Origin: Sphingobium vermicomposti | Lineage (GTDB): Bacteria; Pseudomonadota; Alphaproteobacteria; Sphingomonadales; Sphingomonadaceae | Assembly: GCF_011762025.1 (NCBI RefSeq) | Contig: NZ_JAASQR010000002.1 | Location: forward strand, 868,001-932,000 | Direction of reading: 5' to 3' | DNA length: 64,000 nt | Shown here: piece after piece, positions 55,996 through 64,000 of the stretch | Position numbering within the stretch: position 1 is the first letter of the stretch | Layout of the letters: each line of letters begins with the position of its first letter | Program-made: the position numbers and the translations under genes | The notes under the pieces: model-generated | The model's input: the letters and a program-made list of their open reading frames with translations, nothing else | Databases searched by the model: none | Told to the model about the DNA's origin: nothing

Positions 55996-56688
55996 TTGTC
56001 CTGGACCGACGAGCGCATCGACCAGCTCAAGGCAATGTGGGAAAAAGGCCTGACCGCCAGCCAGATTGCCGAGGAACTGGGTGGCGTCAGCCGCAACGCG
56101 GTGATCGGCAAGGCGCATCGCCTGGGCCTGCAATCGCGTCCGTCGCCCGTGAAGGCGAACGACGCGCCCAAAAAGGCCGCGCCGGTCCGCAAGCCCGCGC
56201 CCGTTGCGCCGGTGGCGGCAGCGCCCAAGCCTGCACCCGTGCCGCAGAACACTGCCGTGCGCACCGCGCCGCCCGCTGCCGCACCCGCCGCGCCTTCGGC
56301 AGCGGCATCACCGGGGGCAGCGCCCGCGAACGACGCGCCCGCCGCGCCGCAGCCGCGCATCATTTCCGTCGGCCCCGGCGGATTCCTGCGTCAAGGCCCC
56401 GGCGATCAGCAAGCGCCGATCCCGCCCGCGCCGCCGCGTCGCCTGGTTCCTGCCAAGCCCAGCGCAGAAATTGCGGGCAAGACGTCATTGCTCGACCTGA
56501 CCGAACGCATCTGCAAATGGCCGATGGGTCATCCGGGCGAACCGGATTTCCACTTTTGCGGCGAAACAGTGAACCCCGGCTTCCCTTATTGCGTGGAACA
56601 TTGCGGTCGTGCTTATCAGGCGCAACTGCCGCGCGGCACGCGTCGTCCGCCGCCGCCGCTTCCCTTCGGTGGCCCGCGCGTTCGCTGA
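55996..56688 (+). CDS. gcrA: GcrA cell-cycle transcription regulator
   Basis: In Caulobacter, GcrA binds the housekeeping sigma factor and activates genes whose promoters carry methylated GANTC sites. The 230-aa protein starts with SWTDERIDQLKAMWEKGLTASQIAEELGGVSRNAVIGKAHRLGL, split here as DNA-binding helices (residues 2-45), then a long Ala/Pro-rich linker (about 50-160). The conserved C-terminal sigma-interaction region with CKWPMGHPGEPDFHFC and GFPYCVEHCGRAYQ follows. The linker makes it longer than the 173-aa Caulobacter protein. The start is TTG 55996 with GAGGAG 7 bases upstream. A GAGTC site (a GANTC match, 55986-55990) overlaps the ribosome site. Confidence 0.93.
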   Translation: MSWTDERIDQLKAMWEKGLTASQIAEELGGVSRNAVIGKAHRLGLQSRPSPVKANDAPKKAAPVRKPAPVAPVAAAPKPAPVPQNTAVRTAPPAAAPAAPSAAASPGAAPANDAPAAPQPRIISVGPGGFLRQGPGDQQAPIPPAPPRRLVPAKPSAEIAGKTSLLDLTERICKWPMGHPGEPDFHFCGETVNPGFPYCVEHCGRAYQAQLPRGTRRPPPPLPFGGPRVR

Positions 56689-56714
56689 ACGTCCGCGCTC
56701 GGTAAATGAGAAAT

Positions 56715-56751
56715 AGGGGGCCGGTTCATCGTGACTGGCCCTCTTCTTTTT
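56715..56751 (+). terminator. Intrinsic terminator after gcrA
   Basis: AGGGGGCCGGT (56715-56725) pairs with ACTGGCCCTCT (56734-56744), 11 pairs with two G-T wobbles, followed by TCTTTTT. It separates gcrA from parE. Confidence 0.85.
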
Positions 56752-56795
56752 GGCCCCGCTTGCACCTGCCGCTGACCCGCTTATAGCTGGTGGCC

Positions 56796-58769
56796 ATGTC
56801 CGATCTGTTTCAGAGCCAGCCGCTCAGCTCCCCCGGTTACGACGCGTCTTCCATTGAAGTCCTTGAAGGGCTGGAGCCTGTCCGCCGCCGCCCTGGCATG
56901 TATATCGGCGGCACGGACGAACGCGCGCTTCATCATCTGGGCAGCGAAGTGCTGGACAACAGCATGGATGAAGCCGTTGCGGGGCATGCGACACGGATCG
57001 AAGTGACGCTGGAACCCGGCAATCGCCTGACCATCACGGACAATGGTCGCGGCATCCCCGTCGATCCGCATCCCAAATTCCCCGGAAAATCGGCGCTGGA
57101 AGTGATCCTGACCACCCTCCATTCGGGCGGCAAGTTCACGGACAAGGCCTATGCAACCTCCGGTGGCCTGCATGGCGTCGGCGTCAGCGTGGTCAACGCC
57201 CTTTCGTCCGTGACCATCGTGGAGGTCGCGCGCAACAAGGAACTGTTTCGCCAGAGCTTCGCGCGGGGCTTGCCCACCAGCGGGCTGGAAAAGGTCGGTG
57301 CCGCGCCAAACCGGCGGGGCACGTCGGTCAGCTTCATTCCCGACACAGAGATTTTCGGGGAGCAGAAGTTCAAGCCTGCCCGCCTCTATCGCCTTGCCCG
57401 GTCCAAGGCCTATCTGTTCGCTGGTGTCGAAATCCGCTGGAAATGCGCGCCCGAACTGATTGTCGACGACACGCCGCCCGAAGCCGTCTTTCAGTTTCCG
57501 GGCGGTCTGGCCGACCATCTGAAAGAACAGGTCGGAACGCGTGAATGCGCCACCAGCGCCTTTTTTTCGGGCAGCCAGGATTTCCCCGACACCGTGGGCC
57601 GCGTCGAATGGGCGGTCGCCTGGCCGCTCTGGTCGGATGGCAGCTATAGCTGGTATTGTAATACCATCCCGACCCCCGATGGCGGCACTCACGAAGCTGG
57701 CCTGCGCGCCGCTTTGGTCAAGGGCATCCGCGCTTTTGGCGAACTGGTCGGGCAAAAAAAGTCGAAGGACATCACCGCCGACGACATCGTGACTTCATCA
57801 GAGATCATGCTGTCCGTGTTCGTCCGCGATCCCCAGTTTCAAAGCCAGACCAAGGACCGCCTGACCAGCCCCGAAGCGGCGCGCCTGGTCGAAAATGCCG
57901 TGCGCGACCATTTCGACCATTATCTGTCTGATCATATGGAACGCGGCAAGGCGCTGCTCGCCTATGTGATCGACCGCATGGATGAACGGCTGAAGCGCAA
58001 GGCCGAAAAGGAAATCAAGCGCAAGACCGCGACCTCCGCGCGCAAGCTGCGCCTGCCCGGAAAGCTAACCGATTGTTCGACGGACAGCCCTGAGGGCACG
58101 GAAATCTTCCTGGTCGAAGGCGATTCGGCAGGCGGGTCGGCCAAGCAGGCCCGCGACCGCAAGACGCAGGCGATCCTGCCCCTGCGCGGCAAGATATTGA
58201 ACGTGGCCTCTGCCAACATGGCCAAGATCCTGGCGAACCAGGAAATTGCCGACATGATACTGGCCTTTGGCTGCGGCACGCGAAAGGAATGCAACCCCGA
58301 CAATCTTCGTTATGAACGCGTCGTCATCATGACCGACGCCGACGTGGACGGGGCGCATATCGCGACGCTGCTCATGACCTTTTTCTTTCAGGAAATGCCC
58401 GAACTGGTCCGGCGCGGTCATCTCTACCTCGCCCAGCCGCCGCTTTACCGGATCGTCTCTGGCGGCAAGAGCGCCTATGCCAAGGACGACGCCCATCGCG
58501 AGGAACTGCTCGCCAAGGAGTTCAAGGGCAAGAAGGTCGAGGTCAGCCGATTCAAGGGCCTGGGCGAAATGAACGCCAGCCAGCTGCGCGAAACCACCAT
58601 GGACCCGAAAACCCGCAGTCTCATCCGCATCACCCTGCCCGATGACATTGAAGACCGGCAACAGGTCCGCGACCTGGTCGAACGGCTGATGGGAACCAAC
58701 CCCGCCCACCGCTTCGCCTTCATTCAGGAAAACGCCGCCACGGTGGACGAGGAAGCCATCGACGCCTGA
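56796..58769 (+). CDS. parE: DNA topoisomerase IV subunit B
   Basis: ATPase subunit of topoisomerase IV, partner of ParC. The 657-aa protein has the GHKL ATPase (EVLDNSMDEAVAG with the catalytic Glu region, ITDNGRGIPVD, TSGGLHGVGVSVVNALS), and the TOPRIM metal site with LVEGDSAGGSAKQARDR and MTDADVDGAHIATL. The LRGKILNVASA motif between them is a typical ParE/GyrB segment. GTG 56790 is an alternative start two codons earlier. Its partner parC is 17 kb away on the other strand. The LapG gene follows on the same strand after about 85 bases. Confidence 0.95.
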   Translation: MSDLFQSQPLSSPGYDASSIEVLEGLEPVRRRPGMYIGGTDERALHHLGSEVLDNSMDEAVAGHATRIEVTLEPGNRLTITDNGRGIPVDPHPKFPGKSALEVILTTLHSGGKFTDKAYATSGGLHGVGVSVVNALSSVTIVEVARNKELFRQSFARGLPTSGLEKVGAAPNRRGTSVSFIPDTEIFGEQKFKPARLYRLARSKAYLFAGVEIRWKCAPELIVDDTPPEAVFQFPGGLADHLKEQVGTRECATSAFFSGSQDFPDTVGRVEWAVAWPLWSDGSYSWYCNTIPTPDGGTHEAGLRAALVKGIRAFGELVGQKKSKDITADDIVTSSEIMLSVFVRDPQFQSQTKDRLTSPEAARLVENAVRDHFDHYLSDHMERGKALLAYVIDRMDERLKRKAEKEIKRKTATSARKLRLPGKLTDCSTDSPEGTEIFLVEGDSAGGSAKQARDRKTQAILPLRGKILNVASANMAKILANQEIADMILAFGCGTRKECNPDNLRYERVVIMTDADVDGAHIATLLMTFFFQEMPELVRRGHLYLAQPPLYRIVSGGKSAYAKDDAHREELLAKEFKGKKVEVSRFKGLGEMNASQLRETTMDPKTRSLIRITLPDDIEDRQQVRDLVERLMGTNPAHRFAFIQENAATVDEEAIDA

Positions 58770-58854
58770 CCGGACGGTGTGACTGTCATGGCTACCGCCG
58801 CATTAACCAGAGCGGGCCACCGGATGTTCAACCTTCTGCGCGATACCGGCCAGC

Positions 58855-59904
58855 ATGGCAGGCTTCGCCCATCCCCTTCGCATCGCGGCCAGCGCCGCCC
58901 CCGTCCTGCTGCTGGCTCTGAACGCCGGTGCGGCCAAGGCGGAAATGCTTCCGTCGCCCGCGGCCTCCTACCCATCGGCATCGGCTGCCTTGGCCTATGG
59001 CAGCGCAGATCGCGTAGCATCCACCCTGCTGGCCGGCGGCATGAGCCGCCTCGCCGCAATCAGCGCGCAACAGGGTAGTGCTTCGCTTCTTCCATGGACG
59101 GCACCCTTCGTAGAACCGCAGGCGGTCATCAATGAAGAACGCGTCAAAAAGATGCTGTCCCACATGCCTGGTTGGGAACTGCAGGGCATTCGCCTGACCT
59201 TGGCCCAACCTGTTTTCAGCTATCGTCAGCCCGACCTTATCCCCGCTTTCATGCGCGGCATTGTTGCGACACCGGCGGCCAGCATTCCGACCGCAGCCAT
59301 CCTCTTTCCCACAGCAGCGCCGCTGAAGCGCGACCCGGTGGATACCCCGCGAAACGGTCAGCCTGATATTTTCGGGTCGGTCGCCATGGCGGTGGCCCGC
59401 ACGCCCCTCGACGGCAAATGGGCGGCGGTAGCACATTCCGCCCCGACCGCAGCTGTTCCCGCAAACCTGCTTCGATCCGCCCGCGCTGCACAGGGGCTGC
59501 AGCAGGTCGAGCTGGTGAACAGCTGGGTCAACGGCCGCCTGCGTTTCGTCAATGACCGGCAAGGCGGCGACAGCTGGGCTTCCGCAAACCAGTCGTTGCT
59601 GCGCGGCGCAGGCGATTGCGAAGATTACGCCATCGCGAAAATGCAGCTTTTGGCAGCCGCTGGTTTCGAACGCCGCGCAATGTTCCTCGTCATCGCGCGG
59701 GATCTGGTGCGCCGGGCCGATCATGCCGTGTTGGCCGTGCGGATCGATGGCCAGTTGATGGTCCTGGACAATATGACGGACCGGGTTCTTCCTTCGTCGG
59801 CGGTCAGCGATTATCGACCGATCATGAGCTTCAACGCCTTTGGCCAATGGACCCACGGCTACCGGGTTAAAACTCCGCAGCCAGTGCAATTTGCGGCACG
59901 CTGA
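58855..59904 (+). CDS. lapG: LapG-like periplasmic cysteine protease (BTLCP family), N-terminally extended
   Basis: A transglutaminase-like cysteine protease that in Pseudomonas clips the LapA-type adhesin from the cell surface when c-di-GMP is low. The 349-aa protein has a signal peptide (about residues 1-29) and the catalytic triad Cys255 (GAGDCEDYA), His290 (ADHAVLAV) and Asp305 (LDNMTD). A conserved NSWVNGRLRFVND segment precedes them. About 170 residues of Ala/Pro-rich sequence lie between the signal and the core, much longer than in the roughly 250-aa Pseudomonas LapG. It faces the LapB-SleB-LapC operon; no LapD is visible in the window. Confidence 0.88.
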   Translation: MAGFAHPLRIAASAAPVLLLALNAGAAKAEMLPSPAASYPSASAALAYGSADRVASTLLAGGMSRLAAISAQQGSASLLPWTAPFVEPQAVINEERVKKMLSHMPGWELQGIRLTLAQPVFSYRQPDLIPAFMRGIVATPAASIPTAAILFPTAAPLKRDPVDTPRNGQPDIFGSVAMAVARTPLDGKWAAVAHSAPTAAVPANLLRSARAAQGLQQVELVNSWVNGRLRFVNDRQGGDSWASANQSLLRGAGDCEDYAIAKMQLLAAAGFERRAMFLVIARDLVRRADHAVLAVRIDGQLMVLDNMTDRVLPSSAVSDYRPIMSFNAFGQWTHGYRVKTPQPVQFAAR

Positions 59905-59917
59905 TCAACCCCGCCTC

Positions 59918-61192
59918 TTACCGCTCCCGCAACGCCTCAGCCCGCGCCTTCAGGATGGGCTTTAACAGATAGGCCAGCACCGATTTGCGACCGGTCAGTA
60001 TTTCCACATCGCACACCATACCAGGCGTGATCGGCAGCTTGTGCGCGCCCGATCCGAGCCAGGCCCGCTCCGTTTCCACCACGACGGTGAAATAGGCCTC
60101 ACGCGTTACCTCGTCATAAACGCTGTCGGCGGACACCTGCTGAACCGTGCCGGTCAGGCCGCCATAGATCGAAAAGTCATAGGCGGTCACCTTCACGACC
60201 GCGCGGTCGCCGGTCTTGATAAAGGCGATATCATTGGGCTTGACCCGTGTTTCGACCAGCAGCTTGTCGCCAATGGGGACGATCTGCATGATCTTCTGAC
60301 CAGCGGTGACGAAGCCGCCGATGGTGGTCACCTGGACATCGTTGACGACGCCATCGACCGGGGAACGTATCTCCGCCCGTTGGGCTCGGCCCTTCGCACC
60401 GCGCAGGGACTCGCTGTTGACCGAGATTTTGGCTTCCAACTGGCTGCGTTCGTCAAGAGCGTCCTGCCGGAACTGGAAATTGGCCTCCGACAACTGAGCC
60501 TGCGCTTCACGGATGGAGGCCGATGCGCGCGACGCTTGCTGCTTCGCGGCGTTCAGCCGTCCCTGCGCATCCACCACGTCGCGCCTTGCGTCCAGCAGTT
60601 CGGTTTGCGGGATGATGGACTTTGCCGCCAGCGGCTCCAGCATCGCTACCCTTTCGCGCGCCAGTTGAACGCTCCCGGTCAGGCTATCGATCGTCGCCTG
60701 CGCTTCGCCCAGTTCCCGGCGACGCTGATCGACCTGTGCCGACATCGCGTCCTGCTTGCTGCGGAGCGCCGACTGGCGGACCTGGGCCAGCGCCTGTTCC
60801 TGTTCGCATTCGGGTGCGCCACTTGCACACACGGCCCCTTCACCGGTGCCTTCCTTTTCAAGGCGTCCCGCGCGGGCTGTTAAAGATCGCGTTTCCGCCT
60901 GCAATTGGCCCAGTTCGGATGCCAGCATCGCGTCGTCCAGACGCACCAGCAACTGGCCCTTGCCTACCTTCTGCCCGGATCGAACCAGAATTTCCTCGAT
61001 CGTCGTCGGCTCGGCGGACTGGATGACCTGTGCCTTGCTGGATGGAATCACCCGCCCTTGCCCATGCGTCACCTCATCCACGGGAGCCAGGCTGGCCCAC
61101 AGCAGGAAAACCAGCATGCCCCCGCCGCTGTAGAGGATGACCTGTTTGTTCCCCGGCTGCCCCCGCAGCCAGCTGATCCAGCGCCCCATCAT
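59918..61192 (-). CDS. lapC: Type I secretion membrane fusion protein (HlyD/LapC family)
   Basis: Periplasmic adaptor joining the type I ABC exporter to an outer-membrane TolC-like channel. The 424-aa protein has one N-terminal transmembrane helix (VILYSGGGMLVFLLWASLAP), the barrel-sandwich half QGRVIPSSKAQVIQSAEP, a long coiled coil (about residues 85-270), the second half QRAEIRSPVDGVVNDVQVTT and the HlyD-specific C-terminal LPITPGMVCDVEILTGRKSVLAYLL. Two cysteines, CASGAPEC near residue 123, interrupt the coiled coil and may form a periplasmic disulfide. Its start overlaps the SleB gene stop by 4 bases; no tolC lies in the window. Confidence 0.92.
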   Translation of the reverse strand: MMGRWISWLRGQPGNKQVILYSGGGMLVFLLWASLAPVDEVTHGQGRVIPSSKAQVIQSAEPTTIEEILVRSGQKVGKGQLLVRLDDAMLASELGQLQAETRSLTARAGRLEKEGTGEGAVCASGAPECEQEQALAQVRQSALRSKQDAMSAQVDQRRRELGEAQATIDSLTGSVQLARERVAMLEPLAAKSIIPQTELLDARRDVVDAQGRLNAAKQQASRASASIREAQAQLSEANFQFRQDALDERSQLEAKISVNSESLRGAKGRAQRAEIRSPVDGVVNDVQVTTIGGFVTAGQKIMQIVPIGDKLLVETRVKPNDIAFIKTGDRAVVKVTAYDFSIYGGLTGTVQQVSADSVYDEVTREAYFTVVVETERAWLGSGAHKLPITPGMVCDVEILTGRKSVLAYLLKPILKARAEALRER

Positions 61193-62184
61193 GGTTGGCC
61201 CTTCGCAATTGCATGTTCGTCAGCCGCCAGCGCGACTGCCTTGGTCTTTTCCTGGGCGGCCAGCATGTTGCCAAGAGCGCCGCCGCTTTGCGAAGGGTCG
61301 GCGATGGACAGCTTCCACCCCTTCGCCGGGTCCATCCGACCGCCCACATCATTGGCGGCCCGACGCTCCGGCAACGCTGCAACAGGGGGATAGTCAATCT
61401 CTGGCACCGAGGCTGAGGCCAACAGCGAAGCATCAAATGCCGGAATATGCTCGCCCCCCGCGTAACGCCCGTTAAAGGCACGAGGAAGACCCCAGGCGCC
61501 CGGCCAGCGATAGAAGATATGCGCCCCTATCTTCGCCAGCTTCGCCAGATGCGGTGCCCAGCCGGGAAAGACATAATCGGCATGATAATGGGTGGCTGTC
61601 CCCACGCTTTTTTCGACTTGCCCCTCCAGCGCGCCAGCCGCAATCCGCTGCGCTCGGTTCCAGAGGACAGCGACGGGCCGCCGTGCCAGCGAACCGTCAC
61701 AGACGAAGCTGAACTGACAGACCGAAGCGTTGAAACGTTGATATACGACGCCACACACCGTCTTGGCGAAAGCGGGGTGCCGCACGCGATTAAGCACTAC
61801 CTGCGCCACGGCGCGCTGCCCGCTTTCCGGCTCGGTCGCCGCTTCATAATAGACCGCCTGAGCAAGGCAATGAAGCGCGCGGGTCCGGTCTTCGCCCGCC
61901 GCCCCAAGCGCACGGAATGGCGGCGCTGCAGCAATCGCGTTTCGTGCGAAGCGTAACCCATCATTCTGAGCCTGTGCCGCCTGCCCCTTGGTCACCTCTG
62001 CCGCTCCCTGCCCGGTCATCTCGACCAGCGCGCGATATTGACGCGGAATGGGCGGTGCAGCGGCCTCTCCCTTCGACTGGGCAACAGGATCGGCTTGCTC
62101 CCGTTCACCCTGCCACAGCATTGTATAGGCGGCCAGCAGCGCCAGCGGCGCTGCGATGGAGGCGCTGCGGACAAGGGCGCTCAT
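61189..62184 (-). CDS. SleB-type cell-wall hydrolase embedded in the type I secretion operon
   Basis: Peptidoglycan hydrolase (331 aa) with an N-terminal membrane anchor (about residues 10-24). The Hydrolase_2/SleB catalytic domain (about 104-225) has CLAQAVYYEAATEP with the catalytic Glu114, AQVVLNRVRHPAFAKTVCGVVYQ, CQFSFVCDG, and THYHADYVFPGWAP. The C-terminal third is low-complexity Pro/Ala-rich. It overlaps LapC and the ABC gene by 4 bases on each side, so all three are one translationally coupled unit. A local wall opening for the secretion machine or adhesin is a reasonable inference. Similar triplets may exist elsewhere, but I cannot check. Confidence 0.9.
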   Translation of the reverse strand: MSALVRSASIAAPLALLAAYTMLWQGEREQADPVAQSKGEAAAPPIPRQYRALVEMTGQGAAEVTKGQAAQAQNDGLRFARNAIAAAPPFRALGAAGEDRTRALHCLAQAVYYEAATEPESGQRAVAQVVLNRVRHPAFAKTVCGVVYQRFNASVCQFSFVCDGSLARRPVAVLWNRAQRIAAGALEGQVEKSVGTATHYHADYVFPGWAPHLAKLAKIGAHIFYRWPGAWGLPRAFNGRYAGGEHIPAFDASLLASASVPEIDYPPVAALPERRAANDVGGRMDPAKGWKLSIADPSQSGGALGNMLAAQEKTKAVALAADEHAIAKGQP

Positions 62185-64000
62185 TGCACGCCTCCCCGCT
62201 GAAGCTGGCCGACGATCTCATCGCGTGGGCCATCCGCCATCACCACCCCCTGGTCGATCACGATCAGCCGGTCGACGATGCGGAGCAGCGCATGGCGGTG
62301 GGTCGACACGATCAGGGTCTGGCCGGGATCCAGCGCCTTTTCGAGATGGTCGACGAACAGATTTTCAGTCTGGTTATCCATCGCCCCGGTCGGTTCGTCC
62401 AGAAAGAGCAGCTTGGCGGGTTCCACCAGCGCCCTGGCCAACACCAGGAAGCTGCGCTGTCCGCCCGAAAGGCGGCTGCCACGTTCCCCGATGTGAAGGT
62501 CGAAACCCGCCGCATCGCGCCCGAAAAAGCGCGACGCGCCCGACCGCTCCAGCGCTTCCAGCAGCTTTGCATCGTCAGCTTCGCGTGCGCCCAGAAGCAG
62601 GTTTTCCCGCACCGATCCGCTGAACAGCTCCGCATCCTGGCCGGCATAACGGAAGGCAGAGCGCAATTCGTGCGGATGATATTGGCGGCTGTCGATGTCG
62701 TCGATGGTCAGCATGCCGCCGCTTGGCGGATACAGGCCGCAAATGACACGGCCCAGCGTCGACTTGCCCGATGCCACCCGCCCGATGATCCCGATCCGTT
62801 CGCCCGGTTCGATGCGCAGGTTGATGCCCTTCAGGCTCGGCTGCTCCGTGCCCGGATAGACGAACTCCAGCCCCTGAGCGACGATCGCGCCCTTGCGGAC
62901 TTTCGGGATGATGCCCCGTGCTCCGTCCAGTCGTTCATCGGGCTGGTCGATCAGCGATTGCAGGCTGTCGAGCGTGGTTATCGCCTGGCGCGCCCGCACG
63001 ATCACAAAGGCAAGCTGCCCCACCGGCGCGAGCGAGCGCCCCGCCAGCATGACGATTGCGATGATCGCGCCCATGGAAATCTTGCCCGCGGCGAACATGT
63101 AGAATCCGCCGATCACCAGGGCGATGCTTGTCACCTGCTGGCAAAGCGATGCCAATGTCACGCTGGTCGAACTCAACCGCCGCAGCTTTTCCTGCGTCGC
63201 CGCGCTCATCCGCGCATAGCGCCGCCAGCGATTGAGCATCCGTCCTTCGCCACGGCACGCCTTGAGCGTCTCTATGCCGCCAATCGCTTCTACCAGAGCG
63301 GCACTTTGCAGGCTGGAATCGGCCTGCGCATCGCGCGACAGGCTGGCCATCGACCGTTGAAGAAAGAAACCGGCGGTAGCCATGATTGCCATCGTGGCGA
63401 CGGGCACCACCGCCAGCCATCCGCCCAGAACCGCAATCAGGGCAACAAAGAGGAACAGGAACGCCAGGTCCACCACCAGCACCACGGTGGTCGAGGTGAA
63501 AAACTCCCGAACGGTTTCAAATTCCGACACGCGCCGCGCGAGCGCCCCGGTGCTGCCTGCACGACTGGCAAGCGGCACGTTCATCACCTTTTCAAACAGA
63601 CGCTGCGACAAGCGTTCGTCAATCTCCCGCCCGGATTCGTCCACCAGCCTTGCCCGCGCAAGCCTGAGCGCGAAATCGAGTGCAAAGGCCAGCATCACGC
63701 CGGCACCCAGCACCCATAGGCTGGAGGCCGCCTTGTTCGGGATGATCCGGTCATAAACGTTCATCGTGAACAACGGCAGGGCAAAGGCGAGCAGGTTGAT
63801 GATCCCCGCGGCCAGCATCACATAGCCAAAGGACCCGCGCGCGCGCCACACTTCACGCCAGAACCAGTGCTGTCGCGCGCGTTCGTCCCAAGGGCGTTCC
63901 TCAGCCCTTTCGCGGCCATGGTCAGCCATGACCATCAAGGCTTCGCCGGTAAAATGAGCCTCCAAATCCCCCAGTGGTGCCCAAATGGGTTCGCTCGCAT
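62181..64000 (-). CDS. lapB: Type I secretion ABC ATPase (LapB-like), 5' end beyond the window
   Basis: Exporter for a large adhesin-type substrate. The frame is open through the last base of the window, so the gene start, normally a degenerate C39 peptidase domain of about 130 residues, is missing. The visible part reads IWAPLGDLEAHFTGEALMVM as the end of that domain. The transmembrane domain follows (about six helices, FGYVMLAAGIINLLAFALPLF onward), then an ATPase with GRVASGKST, LSGGQRSFLVLARALV and LLFLDEPTGAMD. TTG 63965 is an internal codon, not the start. The SleB gene overlaps its stop by 4 bases. The adhesin gene and LapD homologue must lie outside the window. Confidence 0.93.
   Translation of the reverse strand, partial: ASEPIWAPLGDLEAHFTGEALMVMADHGRERAEERPWDERARQHWFWREVWRARGSFGYVMLAAGIINLLAFALPLFTMNVYDRIIPNKAASSLWVLGAGVMLAFALDFALRLARARLVDESGREIDERLSQRLFEKVMNVPLASRAGSTGALARRVSEFETVREFFTSTTVVLVVDLAFLFLFVALIAVLGGWLAVVPVATMAIMATAGFFLQRSMASLSRDAQADSSLQSAALVEAIGGIETLKACRGEGRMLNRWRRYARMSAATQEKLRRLSSTSVTLASLCQQVTSIALVIGGFYMFAAGKISMGAIIAIVMLAGRSLAPVGQLAFVIVRARQAITTLDSLQSLIDQPDERLDGARGIIPKVRKGAIVAQGLEFVYPGTEQPSLKGINLRIEPGERIGIIGRVASGKSTLGRVICGLYPPSGGMLTIDDIDSRQYHPHELRSAFRYAGQDAELFSGSVRENLLLGAREADDAKLLEALERSGASRFFGRDAAGFDLHIGERGSRLSGGQRSFLVLARALVEPAKLLFLDEPTGAMDNQTENLFVDHLEKALDPGQTLIVSTHRHALLRIVDRLIVIDQGVVMADGPRDEIVGQLQRGGVQ

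Noticed and set aside
63965..64000. TTG at 63965 as the start of the type I ATPase
   Set aside because: The frame stays open to the window edge and the upstream codons read like the end of the family's C39-type domain.

Overview
The window reads as chromosomal DNA of a sphingomonad (Alphaproteobacteria, Sphingomonadaceae; a Sphingobium/Sphingomonas-like strain is the best guess). The support is high GC by eye, GcrA, a Ros/MucR zinc-finger regulator, sigma-EcfG-type GGAAC-N16/17-CGTT promoters, a MiaB-PhoH-YbeY-CorC run of genes and a LapG/LapB/LapC-type adhesin export locus. Almost all of it is coding. No plasmid, phage, IS element or CRISPR array was seen. Both end genes are cut by the window: aconitase on the left and a type I secretion ATPase on the right.

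0-17.6 kb: acnA (partial), a zinc-ribbon protein, a DUF1328/DUF5818 pair behind an EcfG-type promoter, dapB-nth, tRNA-Arg(CCG), an unusual six-helix membrane protein, an RND efflux operon with a divergent TetR regulator and a palindromic operator between them, an M16 peptidase and the RNA helicase RhlE. 17.9-29.4 kb: a stress-type flavin-fold protein, nfuA, tsaB-rimI, mucR, then fur-plsC-miaB-phoH-ybeY-corC and a glutamine cyclotransferase. A small islet of stress-like proteins follows, centred on a self-palindromic EcfG-type promoter. 29.4-39 kb: an ABC-2 exporter, a phospholipid-type methyltransferase, a glycine-zipper protein, an EVE protein, a 2OG oxygenase, a FolB-like protein, DUF1285-Nudix-cca and an EAL phosphodiesterase with a degenerate GGDEF site.

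39-64 kb: parC; an otsB-GH15-otsA trehalose operon; purC, purS and purQ; a polysaccharide block (wecB, wecC, a GumB-like exporter and a Wzc-like kinase on one strand, UDP-glucose dehydrogenase on the other); an orphan ABC permease; gcrA; parE; and a Lap-type locus (LapG protease facing LapB, a SleB cell-wall hydrolase and LapC).

The most unusual signals are these. The miaB-phoH gap can fold into a branched RNA reaching the phoH ribosome site, and the same bases hold a 40-codon frame with a good Shine-Dalgarno. One palindromic EcfG-type promoter faces two stress genes. A peptidoglycan hydrolase is embedded in the adhesin secretion operon. The GH15 gene has no standard start codon before its conserved N-terminus. 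Long open frames antisense to GC-rich genes were judged to be shadows and left out.
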